A stretch of DNA of 56,882 nt from Chara braunii. Lineage: Eukaryota > Streptophyta > Charophyceae > Charales > Characeae. The DNA lies in the NCBI GenBank assembly GCA_003427395.1, contig BFEA01000724.1:35585-92466 (forward strand), given 5' to 3'. This document shows, piece by piece, positions 1-10,030 of the stretch (position 1 is its first letter; every line of letters begins with the position of its first letter). The position numbers were made by a program, and so were the translations under genes. The notes below the pieces were generated by a model. It was not told where the DNA came from. It made no database searches and saw nothing but the letters and a program-made list of their open reading frames with translations.

Positions 1-361
1 CACCTACATCAGTGAAAATTCAAGATTGGAAGCATCTACTCAAGGGGAAACATCACGGAAGTATCACCAAGTGAATCGCAATATGTACAAGCACCTACAA
101 CAGTGAAAATTCAAGATTGATAGCATCTACCCAAGGGGAAACTTCACGGAAGTATCACAAGGGGAATCGCAACATGTGCAAGCACCAAAAGCAATGAAAA
201 CTCAAGGTTGGTAGCATCTACTCAAAGGGAAACTTCACGGAAGTATCACCAAGTGAATCGCAGCATGCACATGCACCTACATCAGTGAAAATTCAAGCTT
301 TGAAGCATCTACTCAAGGGGAAACATCACGGAAGTATCACCAAGTGAATCGCAACATTTAC
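1..361. repeat. 91-bp satellite array, about four copies, entering from outside the window
   Basis: The word [A/T]TCACGGAAGTATCAC recurs at 51, 142, 233 and 324, a spacing of exactly 91 bp each time. The rest of each unit (AGCATCTAC, GTGAAAA, GAATCGCA) aligns in register with a few substitutions. The array is already in progress at base 1, so its true length is unknown. No coding frame is shared by the copies. It stops near 361, where purine-rich DNA begins. Confidence 0.95.
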
Positions 362-390
362 ACCCTCCCAGATCAGCAAAAACCGCAGTT

Positions 391-470
391 TTGACAAGGA
401 GGGGGATGGAGAAGAGGGAGAGAAAGAAAGAAAAGAACAGGAAGAGGAAGAGGGAGAAAAAGAAGAAGAA

Positions 471-502
<32 letters not shown>

Positions 503-570
503 AGAAGAGAGGAGAGAAGAAGGAGAAGAAGAATGAGAAGGGGGTAGAGGAGGGAGAAGGAGAGGGAGGC
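391..570. repeat. GAA-rich purine tract with (GAA)n core
   Basis: The plus strand is almost pure purine; the core at about 461-507 is GAA repeats with few interruptions. The apparent Lys/Arg/Glu or Ser/Leu reading frames over it are products of the trinucleotide repeat and are not called as genes. Similar GAA/TTC tracts occur in the Gypsy-2 5' LTR and in the LINE E 5' region, so this may be the relic of a retroelement end. Confidence 0.9.
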
Positions 571-2209
571 CTCCCTCCTTTTCACTCACCTCTTGCTGGT
601 CTCTAGGCAGTGGAGCCCTAATGCTTGGTTCTAGCCTCTTGAGCGTGACTTCTCTTCCCTCCCACATTCTCTCCTTCGTCCCTCACTTCTCTTTCTTAGC
701 TATGGCCGGCTTCTAACTCTAAGGCTGTGGAGTCCTCCCCTCTAAGAGGGCTAAGGGGACCGCTGTCTCAGCCTCTTCTCCTAACTCACAGCCTGAGGGC
801 TCTGGCGGATCACTCACCTTGCTCCCTTCTAGCCTGTAGGTTACCTTTCTCAGTCTTACCACCATAGCCAGGCTACATGCTAGCTCCGACCCTCACTCCC
901 TTGCTCTATCTCACTAGTACTCACTCACAGACTCATTTGGGCAGCATAGGCACCTCTCATGCTCAAATGAGAGTTGCGGCCTACACCTCCAGCTTATATA
1001 GGCTGGAACAGGTGCACCGCCCAACCTCTAGGCCCCTCCAAGTGCCTCTAGGTGGAGCGAGGTACCTCAAGGGCCAAATTTCCAGTCTTGGCCTACCTGG
1101 AGGTACGTGGGCCTCATTTTGGCCAGGTACATGCAGTCCGAGAGGCTGGTACCCACTCGGACTACCCCTTGGCCTACCCCGGCCTCTTTTCTTTTCAAAA
1201 GGTGCTGCCTTTTGGGTACCACTACCACAAAATGCAGCCTTTACTGAGAATTGAGGGCCTAGAAACCCATTTTTCATCTTTTTCTTAGTCTAGGCCTCTT
1301 TTGAGTAGGCCGTTGCATTTTCCAAGCGGCGGCTCCTATCTCAGCCTTGGATCTGGCTGAAATCCATGGTCCTCATCATTTCGAGTCACTCCCAAGCTCC
1401 CCTTGCCCCAAATTTGAGCCTTTACTTCAATTTTCAATTTTGTTTTATGTACCTGGCCCAAATCTTGGGTCAAATTTGCAGTTTTGTCTTGTTCCTCCCC
1501 TTGTTTTCCCTCCAATTTGCTGCCATCTCATTCCGGAGCTAGCCGTTTTGTGTCAGCCCACAAAAATCGGCTAGATTTCCTCCTCCGCAAGATCAGATCT
1601 CAGATCTAAGGCCCAAAAATAAGCCGGCCAACTCACATCAGCATTTTTCCTTATTTTTGTTGCTTAAATTCAGATATTGCAGAGATAATGCCCCAAGGAC
1701 CTTATCTCTGCAATCCGGACTGCACTCCTAGGATGTAGGAGGGATGAGGTCATCATTGGGACCTGCCCATCCCTACTGCTGCAATCCCAACCTGGCGGCA
1801 CTTTTTCCTCCACTCCTTCCTCCTCCTTTGTCTCATTCTCCCCCTTTTCTCTCCCCTCCTTCTCTCATTACTGTTGGACAAGTGTCCAAAAGACAAGTGT
1901 CCAACAACTATTTCTTCTCTTTCTGGCTGTTGGACCTTTCCCAAGGTCTGATTTTGCAGCCGGCATACGGCCGTTACACCCCGGCCTGCAGTAATGGCAC
2001 CCCCAAGGTCCAAGGGGGCTCCTTTTTCCTGCCGCCGCTTCCAGATCAAGGCTACCTTACTCCGATTTTTCTCCGGCCAGCCTTTTCTCCACGTGGAGCC
2101 CATGAAACTTCCCCTTCTTTGGCCTGGCCGGTCCGGGATAGCCTGGGCCGCTGTCCGACCCCTCTAGCCGCTTCTACTCCCTTCTTTCTTCCCCCCAAAC
2201 GCTCTCCGT
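571..2209. other. Unassigned sequence left of Gypsy-1
   Basis: I recognise no gene here. Short open frames such as 877-1254 and 1744-2200 show no motif and no repeat of known family. A TATATA-like word occurs at about 993-999 (cttatatagg) but nothing downstream supports a promoter. The stretch could contain a decayed 5' LTR of Gypsy-1, but I could not match it to sequence after 9310, and I see no tRNA-complementary primer site before 2210. Confidence 0.5.
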
Positions 2210-4569
2210 CCGCGCTTGTCGTGGCGACAACGGCAACTAGGGACAAGATACGCGAGTGTCAGAAGTGCGGAGACGAAGGCAAGTTGAGGAGGATAGAAGC
2301 GGGAACCAGAGGGATAGAGAGGTTATTCAGAGATGACAGGGAGTTCTTTAGGAGGTGGCGTTTAGACTTTCTAGAGAGTCTGAAGACGAGGGATCGCAAG
2401 GATCGAAGTCGCGACGGTGCAGAGTCGTCAACGAAGGCGACCGACCGAGGGAACATCGGACAAGGAAATTCTGACGAGGAAGGAAGTGCAAAGAGGACAC
2501 CGGAGCAATGACAACGAGATGAGCATGACGACTCGGAGTTCCAACGATGAGTATGCTCTATGCGTTGTGGGACAGATACATGGACCGGTCGTGCGTGTGA
2601 TGATCCAGATAGACTACCTAACGAGACTTAGCGTCATCGATGCGGCGGAGTGTACTCGAGTAGCCCTGAGGAGTGCGCGTGAAATCGGACGTTGGGTAGC
2701 AATCGAGTGTGGTCGACTGATCAGATACGTACTATGTCTATTTCCGTACGACGGGGAGTCGCGGGTCAGGTCATGGCATGAAACGCCGACAGAGACTGAG
2801 AGACTATTGGAGGCGCACGCTAGAGTGGCTGGCGAGTTGAGCAAGGTGTAGACGGGTCGACCCTCAGGATACTAACAGCACACAACAATTACCGAAAGGA
2901 GATGAGTGAGACCTTGCAGGACGTAGAGGATTTCGGGGATCAAGACGACTTTGAGACGTTTTATCAGCATTTGGAGGAGTCGGCAAAGAGGATTCGGATG
3001 GCTCTAGCCCTAGTGGCTATGGAGTGCTCAGAGTAGGATCAAGGGATGAGTGGAGGTATAACCATCTCTGAGACGGAGTTGTAGGCAAGGAGAGAGAGGT
3101 TCCTTGCGGCAATAGACCATCGGACGGGAAGTTAGAGGCAACTTGGGAGCGGCTGAGTTCAATAGGGCGCAGAGAGGTAATTCCGTATGAGGTGGTGACA
3201 TACGAGTTAATCGACAGCGGTTGGGAGCAGATACGCCTCTATGTTGTCACTGTCCGGTTCCTTTCTATCGACGTGTACGACGTTAGGATTTATCTCCCAG
3301 TAGAGAGAGGGAGCGACCTGTTCTACGGTAGATGCTGAGAGCGCGCAGAAGAACTGGTGGAAAGTGAGCGAGATAGGTTGCTAGCTCGGGGTAAGGAGGT
3401 TATCTGGGACACTCGGATAACACTCTTTCAGGGGTTGCCTAGCCCACCAGTACCTCACCAAGTGGTGCAAGAAAGGAACAAGGGAACTGTGATTGATTTA
3501 GCCCTTCGGTGTCGAAAGTTTGATAGCCGTAGGGGGTGATTATCCGCAGGCAAGAGCCTGTGTCGTGCATCGAGGGTTGAGTGATCTAGAGAGGAGAGCG
3601 TTTATCGACGTACGAGAGCGGTTACGATTTTGTGCCCCGGAGGAGTTGAGGACGATCGCGACTGCCATCTGCAGGAGAGTGCGGGTACCGGAGACGGGAG
3701 TGCTAGAGATCAGGAGAGGTATTCGCAGCATAGAGGAGCAAGGGGGATAACTCTATTTTGATTTTGGGATTCTTGGTATAGAGGGTGAGCACGAGATACG
3801 GGACGAGACTGGGAGACTCGTAGCGATTTTGAGAGCTGTCGCAGACTAGTGATTGAGCACTGACGAGCTGTGCGACCGGATGATCGCATAGGTCTGGGCT
3901 GCAGATTATTTCATAGGTCCAGGCTGCGGATTATTTCATAGGTCCGGGCTGCGGATTATTTCATACGTTTGGGCTGCGAGTTATTCCATAGGTCTGAGCT
4001 GCCGTAGTAGGCGACGAGAGTCGGGCCGACGTATGGCAATGAAGGCCGAGGCTGATGACTACAAGGATCTGGTCTGGAAAGGGTTAAAACACAGGGATGT
4101 CCCCCTCTTTAAAAATTATGAGATTGATCGATGCCCAGACTTCCGTGACCAACCATGGGCGGATCGTCGGTTCCAGTTCGATGAGGATAGACTGCGTCGT
4201 TCACGAGATAGAGAGTCAATGATAGTAGAGATTAGGGAAATAATGAGAGGGATAGCCAGAGAGATGACGGGTGCGGACACTAGGGCACCTGGCTATCGCG
4301 ACAAGCATGGATCTCCGTATTCATTACGATGGGATTGCGGGAATTCCGATCCATGAAGGAGTGTAGGGGAAACGAACCCTCGCACGCTCGCAGACTATCG
4401 AGCTCGTGAGAGGGCCAAGGATCCCTGAAGGAGGAGAGATGATGAGATCGATAGAGATCGTGACACCGACCGATATCGCCATGACGATGGGTATTACAGG
4501 GGTGGACGATTCGAGCAGTACCCACGGAGCCCTAAGTACGACCGGAATCCTGATGGTTTCCGGAGCCCT
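2210..4569 (+). pseudogene. gag: Gypsy-1 gag 5' region, frame-broken
   Basis: Several short Arg/Glu/Asp-rich frames succeed each other on the plus strand (about 2229-2511, 2417-2851, 3520-3750, 4033-4356) in different frames, as expected of a gag N-terminal and matrix-like region broken by indels. None shows a diagnostic motif on its own. The assignment rests on position, since the stretch leads straight into the zinc-knuckle part of Gag, and on similar base composition. A 25-bp tandem array at 3887-4011 interrupts it. Start and end are therefore loose. It could include untranslated leader sequence. Confidence 0.45.
3887..4011 (+). repeat. 25-bp tandem repeat, five copies, inside the gag region
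   Basis: The word CATAGGT/CATACGT begins at 3887, 3912, 3937, 3962 and 3987, exactly 25 bp apart, followed in each copy by a CTGAGCTGC- or GGGCTGC-like segment and TTATT. Because 25 is not a multiple of three, each unit shifts the frame, so the array cannot be a translated peptide repeat and helps break gag. Confidence 0.93.
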
Positions 4570-5409
4570 GTGAACTTTACGCACAGGGATGGAGGAGATT
4601 CTCGCGGGCACTGGGAACCTGATCGGGATCGCAGAGACGGATATCGTGGAGGATATGATAGGGCGGATAGAGCAGGCGACAAATGTGCCGACTCCAGAGG
4701 AGAAAGGCACGATGATTCTCGAGGAGATCGGCGGGACGATTCTCGTGGGCGATATGATCGAGGAGGATATCCTGCATCGTCAGGGTATCTAAAGTCACCC
4801 ACTTATCCCAGGTCTCCAGGACCATCCAACCCAAATGCCAGAGCAGTGGGAGGACTGACGCCTAGAGTCGGAGAGGACAGACCACCTACCCCGAGGAGTA
4901 CTTGCGTCTACTGCAAGGCGGATGACCATGTCAAAAGGGACTGCCCCGACCTCAAGCGGGCAATAGACGAGGGGGTCGTAGTGTTTGACGACCGAAAGTA
5001 CGTCAAGTGGGCGGATGACCTAGGAGATGTCTCAATGTTTCCTTCGATGAAGGAAAACGTCGACGCCAGACGAGTACGCCCCAGCAAAGGGAAGGAAGTA
5101 GCGAGGAGTTGGAGCATCAGGATACTGATGTCGTCGGACGAGGACGAGCCTACGATGCCTATCCGAGTTGCGGCGACGAAATCCGCCAGATCATCATCAT
5201 CCAAGAAGACGGACATCGATTATGTGATGGCAGAAAAGGATGGACAGAGGATCGATGGAGAGGAAGTACTACTGTCACCACGGAAGCGCGGAGCTCGCAA
5301 GTTCACAATGAAGAGCTCATTGGATGATATTGATACAGTGGAGCCTCTCAGACGCGCGCTTAGACAACCCATGCAGTGCTCGATACTCGAGTACTTGGCG
5401 GCTTCCTGA
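4570..5409 (+). CDS. gag: Gypsy-1 Gag C-terminal part with CCHC zinc knuckle
   Basis: This 279-codon frame encodes the nucleocapsid-like end of Gag. The first 70 residues are rich in Arg, Asp and Gly, resembling RGG/RD nucleic-acid-binding tails. At bases 4903-4944 there is a canonical C-x2-C-x4-H-x4-C knuckle (CVYCKADDHVKRDC), the retroviral-type RNA-packaging motif. The frame surely began upstream; the first ATG here is only the first available one. It closes with TGA at 5407-5409, and the protease frame continues in the same register 21 bases later, so Gag and Pol are separated by one stop codon. Confidence 0.75.
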   Translation: MNFTHRDGGDSRGHWEPDRDRRDGYRGGYDRADRAGDKCADSRGERHDDSRGDRRDDSRGRYDRGGYPASSGYLKSPTYPRSPGPSNPNARAVGGLTPRVGEDRPPTPRSTCVYCKADDHVKRDCPDLKRAIDEGVVVFDDRKYVKWADDLGDVSMFPSMKENVDARRVRPSKGKEVARSWSIRILMSSDEDEPTMPIRVAATKSARSSSSKKTDIDYVMAEKDGQRIDGEEVLLSPRKRGARKFTMKSSLDDIDTVEPLRRALRQPMQCSILEYLAAS

Positions 5410-5430
5410 CCTGCGCGAGACGAGCTACAA

Positions 5431-6150
5431 ATGATCACGAGGAAGACACGCATTCCTCTCGGGGATGAGGTACAGGTGGCACCGAAACCGGAGGCCCCAA
5501 CTGTGGCAGTTTCGAGTGTGACCGCCAAGGCAGACCGTGCGGTGACGGTGTTCCTTGATGGTAAGGAAGGGGTACCTCCCGACAAGTTTTATATCCTAGG
5601 GAGCGGGACGGTCGAGGTCATTCTTAATGATGAGGAGACCCTTGAAGGGGTGATCGACAATGGAAGTGAGGTTGTTATTATAGACGAGGGCCTCGCTGTA
5701 CGGCTAGGGCTCGACTTAGATAAATCCTACCATTTTGAGATCGAGATTGCAGCGGGAAAGAAGCAGAAAATCACCAATGTTTGTCACAAGGCGGCGATAG
5801 AGGTCGAAGGATTGCGCGTTCGGATGCCAGTTTTTGCTATCAAGGGCTGCAGTTCAGAGCTACTCTTAGGACGCACTTGGCTGAGTCACGTTCATGCTGT
5901 CACGATAGAGCGACCATACGAGAGCAAGATGTTATTGATTAAACGACCAGACGGTGGTCGGATTATGATAGAGACAGCCGAGCCTCGCGATCCAAGGAAC
6001 AGAGCATCTTTAGCCGCCAAAGGAGAGCCTGACAAGGTTGCCCTCGGTAGTCGTTCCTTCCAGTTCCGTGAGAAGAAATACGGACCGCTACTGATCGAGG
6101 AAGAAGGGCGCATCGTCGAGATCGGGACCTGGGCAACCGTATCCTCGTGA
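5431..6150 (+). CDS. pol: Gypsy-1 retropepsin-like aspartic protease
   Basis: The 239-residue frame has the retropepsin layout: a hydrophobic-D-x-G-S active site at residues 76-79 (VIDNGSE) and the second conserved patch LLLGRTWL at about 144-151, equivalent to the ILG..WL signature of gypsy proteases. It would cleave the Gag-Pol polyprotein in the virus-like particle. The active-site triad reads D-N-G where D-S/T-G is usual, so activity is doubtful. It shares the frame of upstream gag, with only a TGA between. The frame ends at 6148-6150 (TGA), after which the link to RT needs a frame change. Confidence 0.8.
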   Translation: MITRKTRIPLGDEVQVAPKPEAPTVAVSSVTAKADRAVTVFLDGKEGVPPDKFYILGSGTVEVILNDEETLEGVIDNGSEVVIIDEGLAVRLGLDLDKSYHFEIEIAAGKKQKITNVCHKAAIEVEGLRVRMPVFAIKGCSSELLLGRTWLSHVHAVTIERPYESKMLLIKRPDGGRIMIETAEPRDPRNRASLAAKGEPDKVALGSRSFQFREKKYGPLLIEEEGRIVEIGTWATVSS

Positions 6151-7110
6151 ATGGGAACTCCTATCCGAAGGACGAAGATGAGGAATTCGGAGGGATGATC
6201 TCCGTGTCTTTTTTAAGGGACCAGCCCCCTACAGGGGGCGACCTAAGACACAAGACAGTAGCCCAGAAAGTCAAGCCTACAACGGTGGCTCGGGAGCGAT
6301 CTGCACATGATGGGATATCAGAGGAAGAAAAAGATGGCGTCCCACGTAGCTTAGCCATCCCACAGTGCATACGCAAACAGATGGTTTTTCATACGAAAAC
6401 CGAATGGGAAGATTCGGTGGATTCAAAATCTCAAGAAAGTGAATGCGGTTACTATTAGAGATGTCGAATCTATAACTCACGCATATCCACTAGCAGAGGC
6501 CGCCGCTGGTAGAACGATTTATTCGGTCTGTGACCTATTTTCAGGTTATGACGAGATACCATTGGACCCCAGGGATAGGCATCTCACGACAATGCACACG
6601 CCACTCAGACTAGTCCAGATGATGGTGGTGCCTATGGGGTGGACCAACTGAGTCGCAGTGTTCTAGAGAGCCAAGGTGGTTGTCCTGAAAGGCTTTATAC
6701 CGGATAAAGTTAAAGTCTTTCTAGACGACTTCCCAATTTAGGGACCAGTACTTAGAGATGAGATCGAGGTTGCGCTTGGGGTCAGGAGATTCGTAGAGCA
6801 GCACTTGACAGACATCTGTGCTATACTTGAGCAGTTGGATGAGGCGAACCTAACGGTCAGTGGAACGAAGAGCAGATGGGCGGTATCGTCGATCAAAATA
6901 TTGGGCTTTATATGTGATTCGAGAGGACAACGAGCCGATCCGACCAAGCTGGACAAGCTCTTGAATTGGCCGACGCCGCTGCACAGTGCAATGAAGGTCC
7001 GCCAATTCTTAGGAGTTGTGGGGTACTGGCAGATCTTTATCCGAGCATACGCAGAGAAGGCGGAGTTACTACGGATTCTCCTTAGGAAAACGGAAAAATT
7101 TTACTGGGAT
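6147..7110 (+). pseudogene. pol: Gypsy-1 reverse transcriptase, stop-interrupted
   Basis: A linker frame (6147-6458) precedes the RT. The RT shows VNAVTIRDVES (fingers), FSGYDEIPLDPRDRHLTT (palm motif A region), PMGWTN (motif B region) and FLDDFPI at about 6718, which stands for the Y-x-D-D catalytic box; both Asp are present. The thumb/connection part includes VRQFLGVVGYW. In-frame stops at 6649, 6664 and 6739 destroy it, each plausibly a CGA-to-TGA or CAG-to-TAG change. It would copy element RNA into cDNA. Frame +1 is otherwise kept from 6439 onward. Confidence 0.85.
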
Positions 7111-7746
7111 TTTTCTCAGGAACTCGCGATCTTAACACTTAAAGGAGAATTCAAGGACGGTGGCCGAATCTTGGGGGTACCATTCTTCGACGACGAGACC
7201 AATAGGCCATTCATAGTATCTACGGATGTTGGGCGGTGCTCAGTCGGAGGACTACTCTCGCAGAAGGACGCTGATGGGAAGGCAAGACCGTTGAGATTTG
7301 AAAAGCGTACGCTCAACACAGCGGAGCGCAACTACAGTCAATTTAAGAAGGAGGTATTGGCAGTCTTACGATGTCTGGATACGTTTAGGCATTACATTTA
7401 TGGAAGACGATTCATCCTACGGGTAGATCCTACTGCGGTAGCATCAGTCCTACAGAAGGACTTCACCTTGACCGATCCTACGATCGCCAGATGGCTGATC
7501 AGGATACGACTCTACGACTACACCGTCGAGAGAATCTCGGGTGCAAAGAACGTTGTAGCTGATGGACTTTCACGCATCCCGATTGAGGTCGAACGGTCGA
7601 TAACGGTGACAGCATTAACAATTACTGAACCCAGACGCACCGATCAGTTCCTAGTGAATCTTTATGAAGGAAAATACCGTGCGATCGAGTTGCACCCGTC
7701 TGGTGAGGAGAGTCCAGAATCAGAGACCCGGAGACAAGCAACCTAG
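7111..7746 (+). CDS. pol: Gypsy-1 RNase H domain
   Basis: Continuous with RT in the open frame 6805-7746. PFIVSTDVGRCSVGGLLSQ carries the first catalytic Asp, the YSQFKKEVLAVLRCLDTFRHY segment carries the Glu, the RVDPTAV segment matches the third acidic position, and GAKNVVADGLSRIP holds the last conserved Asp typical of gypsy RNase H. The domain degrades the RNA strand of the RNA-DNA hybrid. It ends at a TAG (7744-7746) only six bases before the integrase frame resumes in the same register. Confidence 0.85.
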   Translation, partial: FSQELAILTLKGEFKDGGRILGVPFFDDETNRPFIVSTDVGRCSVGGLLSQKDADGKARPLRFEKRTLNTAERNYSQFKKEVLAVLRCLDTFRHYIYGRRFILRVDPTAVASVLQKDFTLTDPTIARWLIRIRLYDYTVERISGAKNVVADGLSRIPIEVERSITVTALTITEPRRTDQFLVNLYEGKYRAIELHPSGEESPESETRRQAT

Positions 7747-7752
7747 TACTGC

Positions 7753-8766
7753 TTGAGGGCCGGAAATCTGTTTCGCAGACCCATTGGGTCAGGTATGCCC
7801 CTGAGAGTAGTCTGCGATCCGGAGGAGAGACTGAAGATAATAGCTGAGCTTCACGACGAAGTAGTCGGCGGACATAGAGGAGTGAAAGGAACGTACGAGA
7901 AAGTCTGCAGGCTGTATTGGTGGAAAGTTGAAAGGTACTGCGTGACCTGTGAAGGTTGTCAGAAGAGGTCCCTTATCAGATATAAGGAGCCGCTTCATCC
8001 GTCCTATCGTACAAGACCGGGCGAAAAAGTGCACATTGATCTAGTGAAGATGCCAAGAGGCGTCGGGAATATGAATTACGTAGTAAACATCAGAGACGAT
8101 TTCACTGGATTTGTCGACGGGAAACCCATGAGAACGAAGGCAGCCAAGGAAGTTAAGAACTTTGTTCTAGAATACCTATCAAGGTACGGGTGTGTTAGTA
8201 AGACCGTGATGGATCGAGGAGCAGAGTTCTTGGCGGATGAGGTACAAAGCGTATTCAAGAAAGCGGGAGCTAGAGTCTCGACAGCTACTGCCTATCATCC
8301 TCAGTCCAATGCGCCGGTAGAGCGAGGACATCAGTTGCTGATAGCATCGCTCGCTAAGTGGTGTAGAGGGAAAGAGAGTCACTGGATGAAATATTTCCGA
8401 TATGCGATATGGGCAGACAATGTCACAGTGCGAGTGAGTACGGGATACCGACCATAGACTCTATGGTTTGGGAGGCACTACCCTCTACCTATAGAGTTCC
8501 ACGTAGACAGCTGGACTACGATTGATTGGACTGATAATATGACACGAGAGGACCTTCTAGCGGCTAGGACTAGACAGATGGCATACGGATTGGAGGATGA
8601 GCTCATGACTCCCGCCAATCGGTTGACGGTTCAGCGAGAGAAAGGCAAAGAGAAATGAGACAAAGACATCAGGATAAGGAAAGAAAAGATAACAGTCGGT
8701 GATCTGGTGCTTCTGTATGACGCGGCGTTAGAGAGGACTTGAACAGGGAAACTAGCTAACAGATGG
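7753..8766 (+). pseudogene. pol: Gypsy-1 integrase, zinc finger and DDE core
   Basis: The N-terminal HHCC finger is visible as LHDEVVGGHRG followed by CVTCEGCQKRS. The catalytic core has all three acidic residues: D in HIDLVKM, D in VMDRGAEF and E in APVERGHQ, with the usual YHPQSNAPVERG block. The enzyme joins cDNA ends to host DNA. The frame is stopped by TAG at 8455-8457, TGA at 8656-8658 and TGA at 8740-8742, but the reading register is unchanged and protein-like sequence continues between them (for example TVGDLVLLYD). Each stop is one transition from Gln or Arg. Confidence 0.88.
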
Positions 8767-9309
8767 ATGGGTCCCTACCGAGTAGTCAAGGCATTGATCT
8801 GGGGAGCTTACATGATTGTTGAGCTAGATGGATCTAGATGGAAGGACACCGTGGCAGGGAGTAGATTTAAGTTGTTCAGGCCAAGGGAAACCTTTGCTCC
8901 TACTCTGAGACTATCCGACCCAAAAGGGAAGGGCAAAGCGAAGGTAACGGAGGATGGAGTGTCTAGACGGTATGATGTAGGTGATAGTTCAAAGAAGAGA
9001 AAGAGAGCGGAAACCAAGAAAGTCAAGGGCCTGACACTGGGGAGGAAGAAGAAATGGTTGTTCGTGTTACAGAGGCCCAAACGCCGAGTCTGTATGAGAC
9101 GAGGGGGAGCCCCTACGGGGTTGCTTCTCCGACGAGGGAAGAAATCGAGAAAAACGGTTGTCGCTAAGCCCAAGCGGCCGTGGCATAAAAAGGGAGAAAA
9201 ACATCCCCTTAGTCCCAGGATTTCAGAGAGACCGAAACACAAAACAGAGAGACGCCGGCATGGGCCGCGCGCGAGTGTAATTATTTTAGATCTTGTTCGT
9301 TTCGTCTGA
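8767..9309 (+). CDS. pol: Gypsy-1 integrase C-terminal domain and basic tail
   Basis: GPYRVVKALIWGAYMIVEL and the following FKLFRPRE match the SH3-like integrase C-terminal domain (the GPF/Y module) of gypsy elements, which binds DNA. After about residue 50 the protein becomes a long Lys/Arg-rich tail (KKRKRAETKK, RRGKKSRK, KTERRRHGPR) without an evident chromodomain. The frame is the same as integrase. It ends at TGA 9307-9309, which I take as the natural end of Pol. Confidence 0.72.
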   Translation: MGPYRVVKALIWGAYMIVELDGSRWKDTVAGSRFKLFRPRETFAPTLRLSDPKGKGKAKVTEDGVSRRYDVGDSSKKRKRAETKKVKGLTLGRKKKWLFVLQRPKRRVCMRRGGAPTGLLLRRGKKSRKTVVAKPKRPWHKKGEKHPLSPRISERPKHKTERRRHGPRASVIILDLVRFV

Positions 9310-9714
9310 TGGAGACTGCAGGCTCGACGGGGCTGTCGAGAAGAGGTCCGGGCTTGTTTGTCGGGCGACCGAACCCCGGTCGGTCACCCTGAACTCGACA
9401 TATTCACCTCTAGATTAAATGGCAAGGCGGGGATACACCAGGACTTTCGCCCGACGCACCGGGAAAAATTAGGGGTAGAGAAGGGACCCTTAATTTTCTC
9501 CATGTCGTCTGACAAGAGTAGCCCTGGAAAATAGTGAAACGGGTGGCCGCACTCGGCACATCTAGGGACCGTCATTTCCGACCGTTCAGAGGGTTAAACC
9601 CGGACTGGCCTGCCGCGGAGAGGCATCGCGGGAACTGACCTCGCCGCAACGTTTTTGCAGCATACGACCGGGGCCGAAATGAGGCCTCAAATTTTTGTCT
9701 ATTTTAGTACCATA
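9310..9714. other. Unassigned flank right of Gypsy-1
   Basis: GC-rich sequence without a gene. A 3' LTR would be expected here. I could not find a polypurine tract followed by a TG that matches anything upstream of 2210. A purine stretch at about 9468-9489 (GGGAAAAATTAGGGGTAGAG) is the nearest candidate. Confidence 0.4.
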
Positions 9715-10030
9715 ATTAAAGATGGGGAAAAGGGATTAAGAACAGTAGGGGAGAAGAAAAAAACATAATATCCCTCAATTTCTTTATTTTTCACGGCATT
9801 TAATTCTAGAGGGAATACCCTTGTTATTTTATGTTCCCGGCAATGAAATCAAAAACATAAAAAAAGATTAAAAATGGTAAAAGAGAAAAGAAACAGAAGG
9901 AATTCAACCATTTATTTAAACTTTCTCGGAATTTAATTTTGGGAAAGTTACGGTTAATTTACAATTTCAGACAATAGAATTAAGGAAAAGGAAGAATGAT
10001 TAAAAACGATGAAAGGGACGGGAACCCATG
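9715..10030. repeat. Degenerate AT-rich tandem repeat, about 130-150 bp units
   Basis: ATTAAAGATGG at 9715, ATTAAAAATGG at 9868 and ATTAAAAACGATG at 9999 start similar AT-rich blocks, each followed by purine-rich A/G and a TTTAATT-containing middle. Spacing is 153 and 131 bp, so copies are diverged. There is no coding potential. Confidence 0.55.

Larger units (their letters stand above)
2210..9330 (+). mobile_element. Gypsy-1: decayed Ty3/gypsy LTR retrotransposon, internal region
   Basis: The domain order is Gag with CCHC knuckle, aspartic protease, reverse transcriptase, RNase H, integrase and an integrase C-terminal tail, which is the Ty3/gypsy (Metaviridae) order. From 6439 to 9309 a single frame carries RT to integrase tail, interrupted only by scattered stops. 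The part upstream of 4570 is more damaged and its edges are uncertain. No matching LTR pair was found, so the ends are approximate. It is not autonomous: stops fall inside RT and integrase. Confidence 0.85.

Noticed and set aside
1-361. CRISPR array (regular repeats with period 91)
   Set aside because: The whole unit is repeated; there are no unique spacers, and the context is eukaryotic.
326-667. Overlapping Ser-, Leu- and Lys-rich open frames over the GAA tract
   Set aside because: They follow from trinucleotide repetition on both strands and have no flanking gene structure.
2210-2260. Primer-binding site for Gypsy-1
   Set aside because: No 12-mer complementary to a known tRNA 3' end was found near the presumed start of gag.
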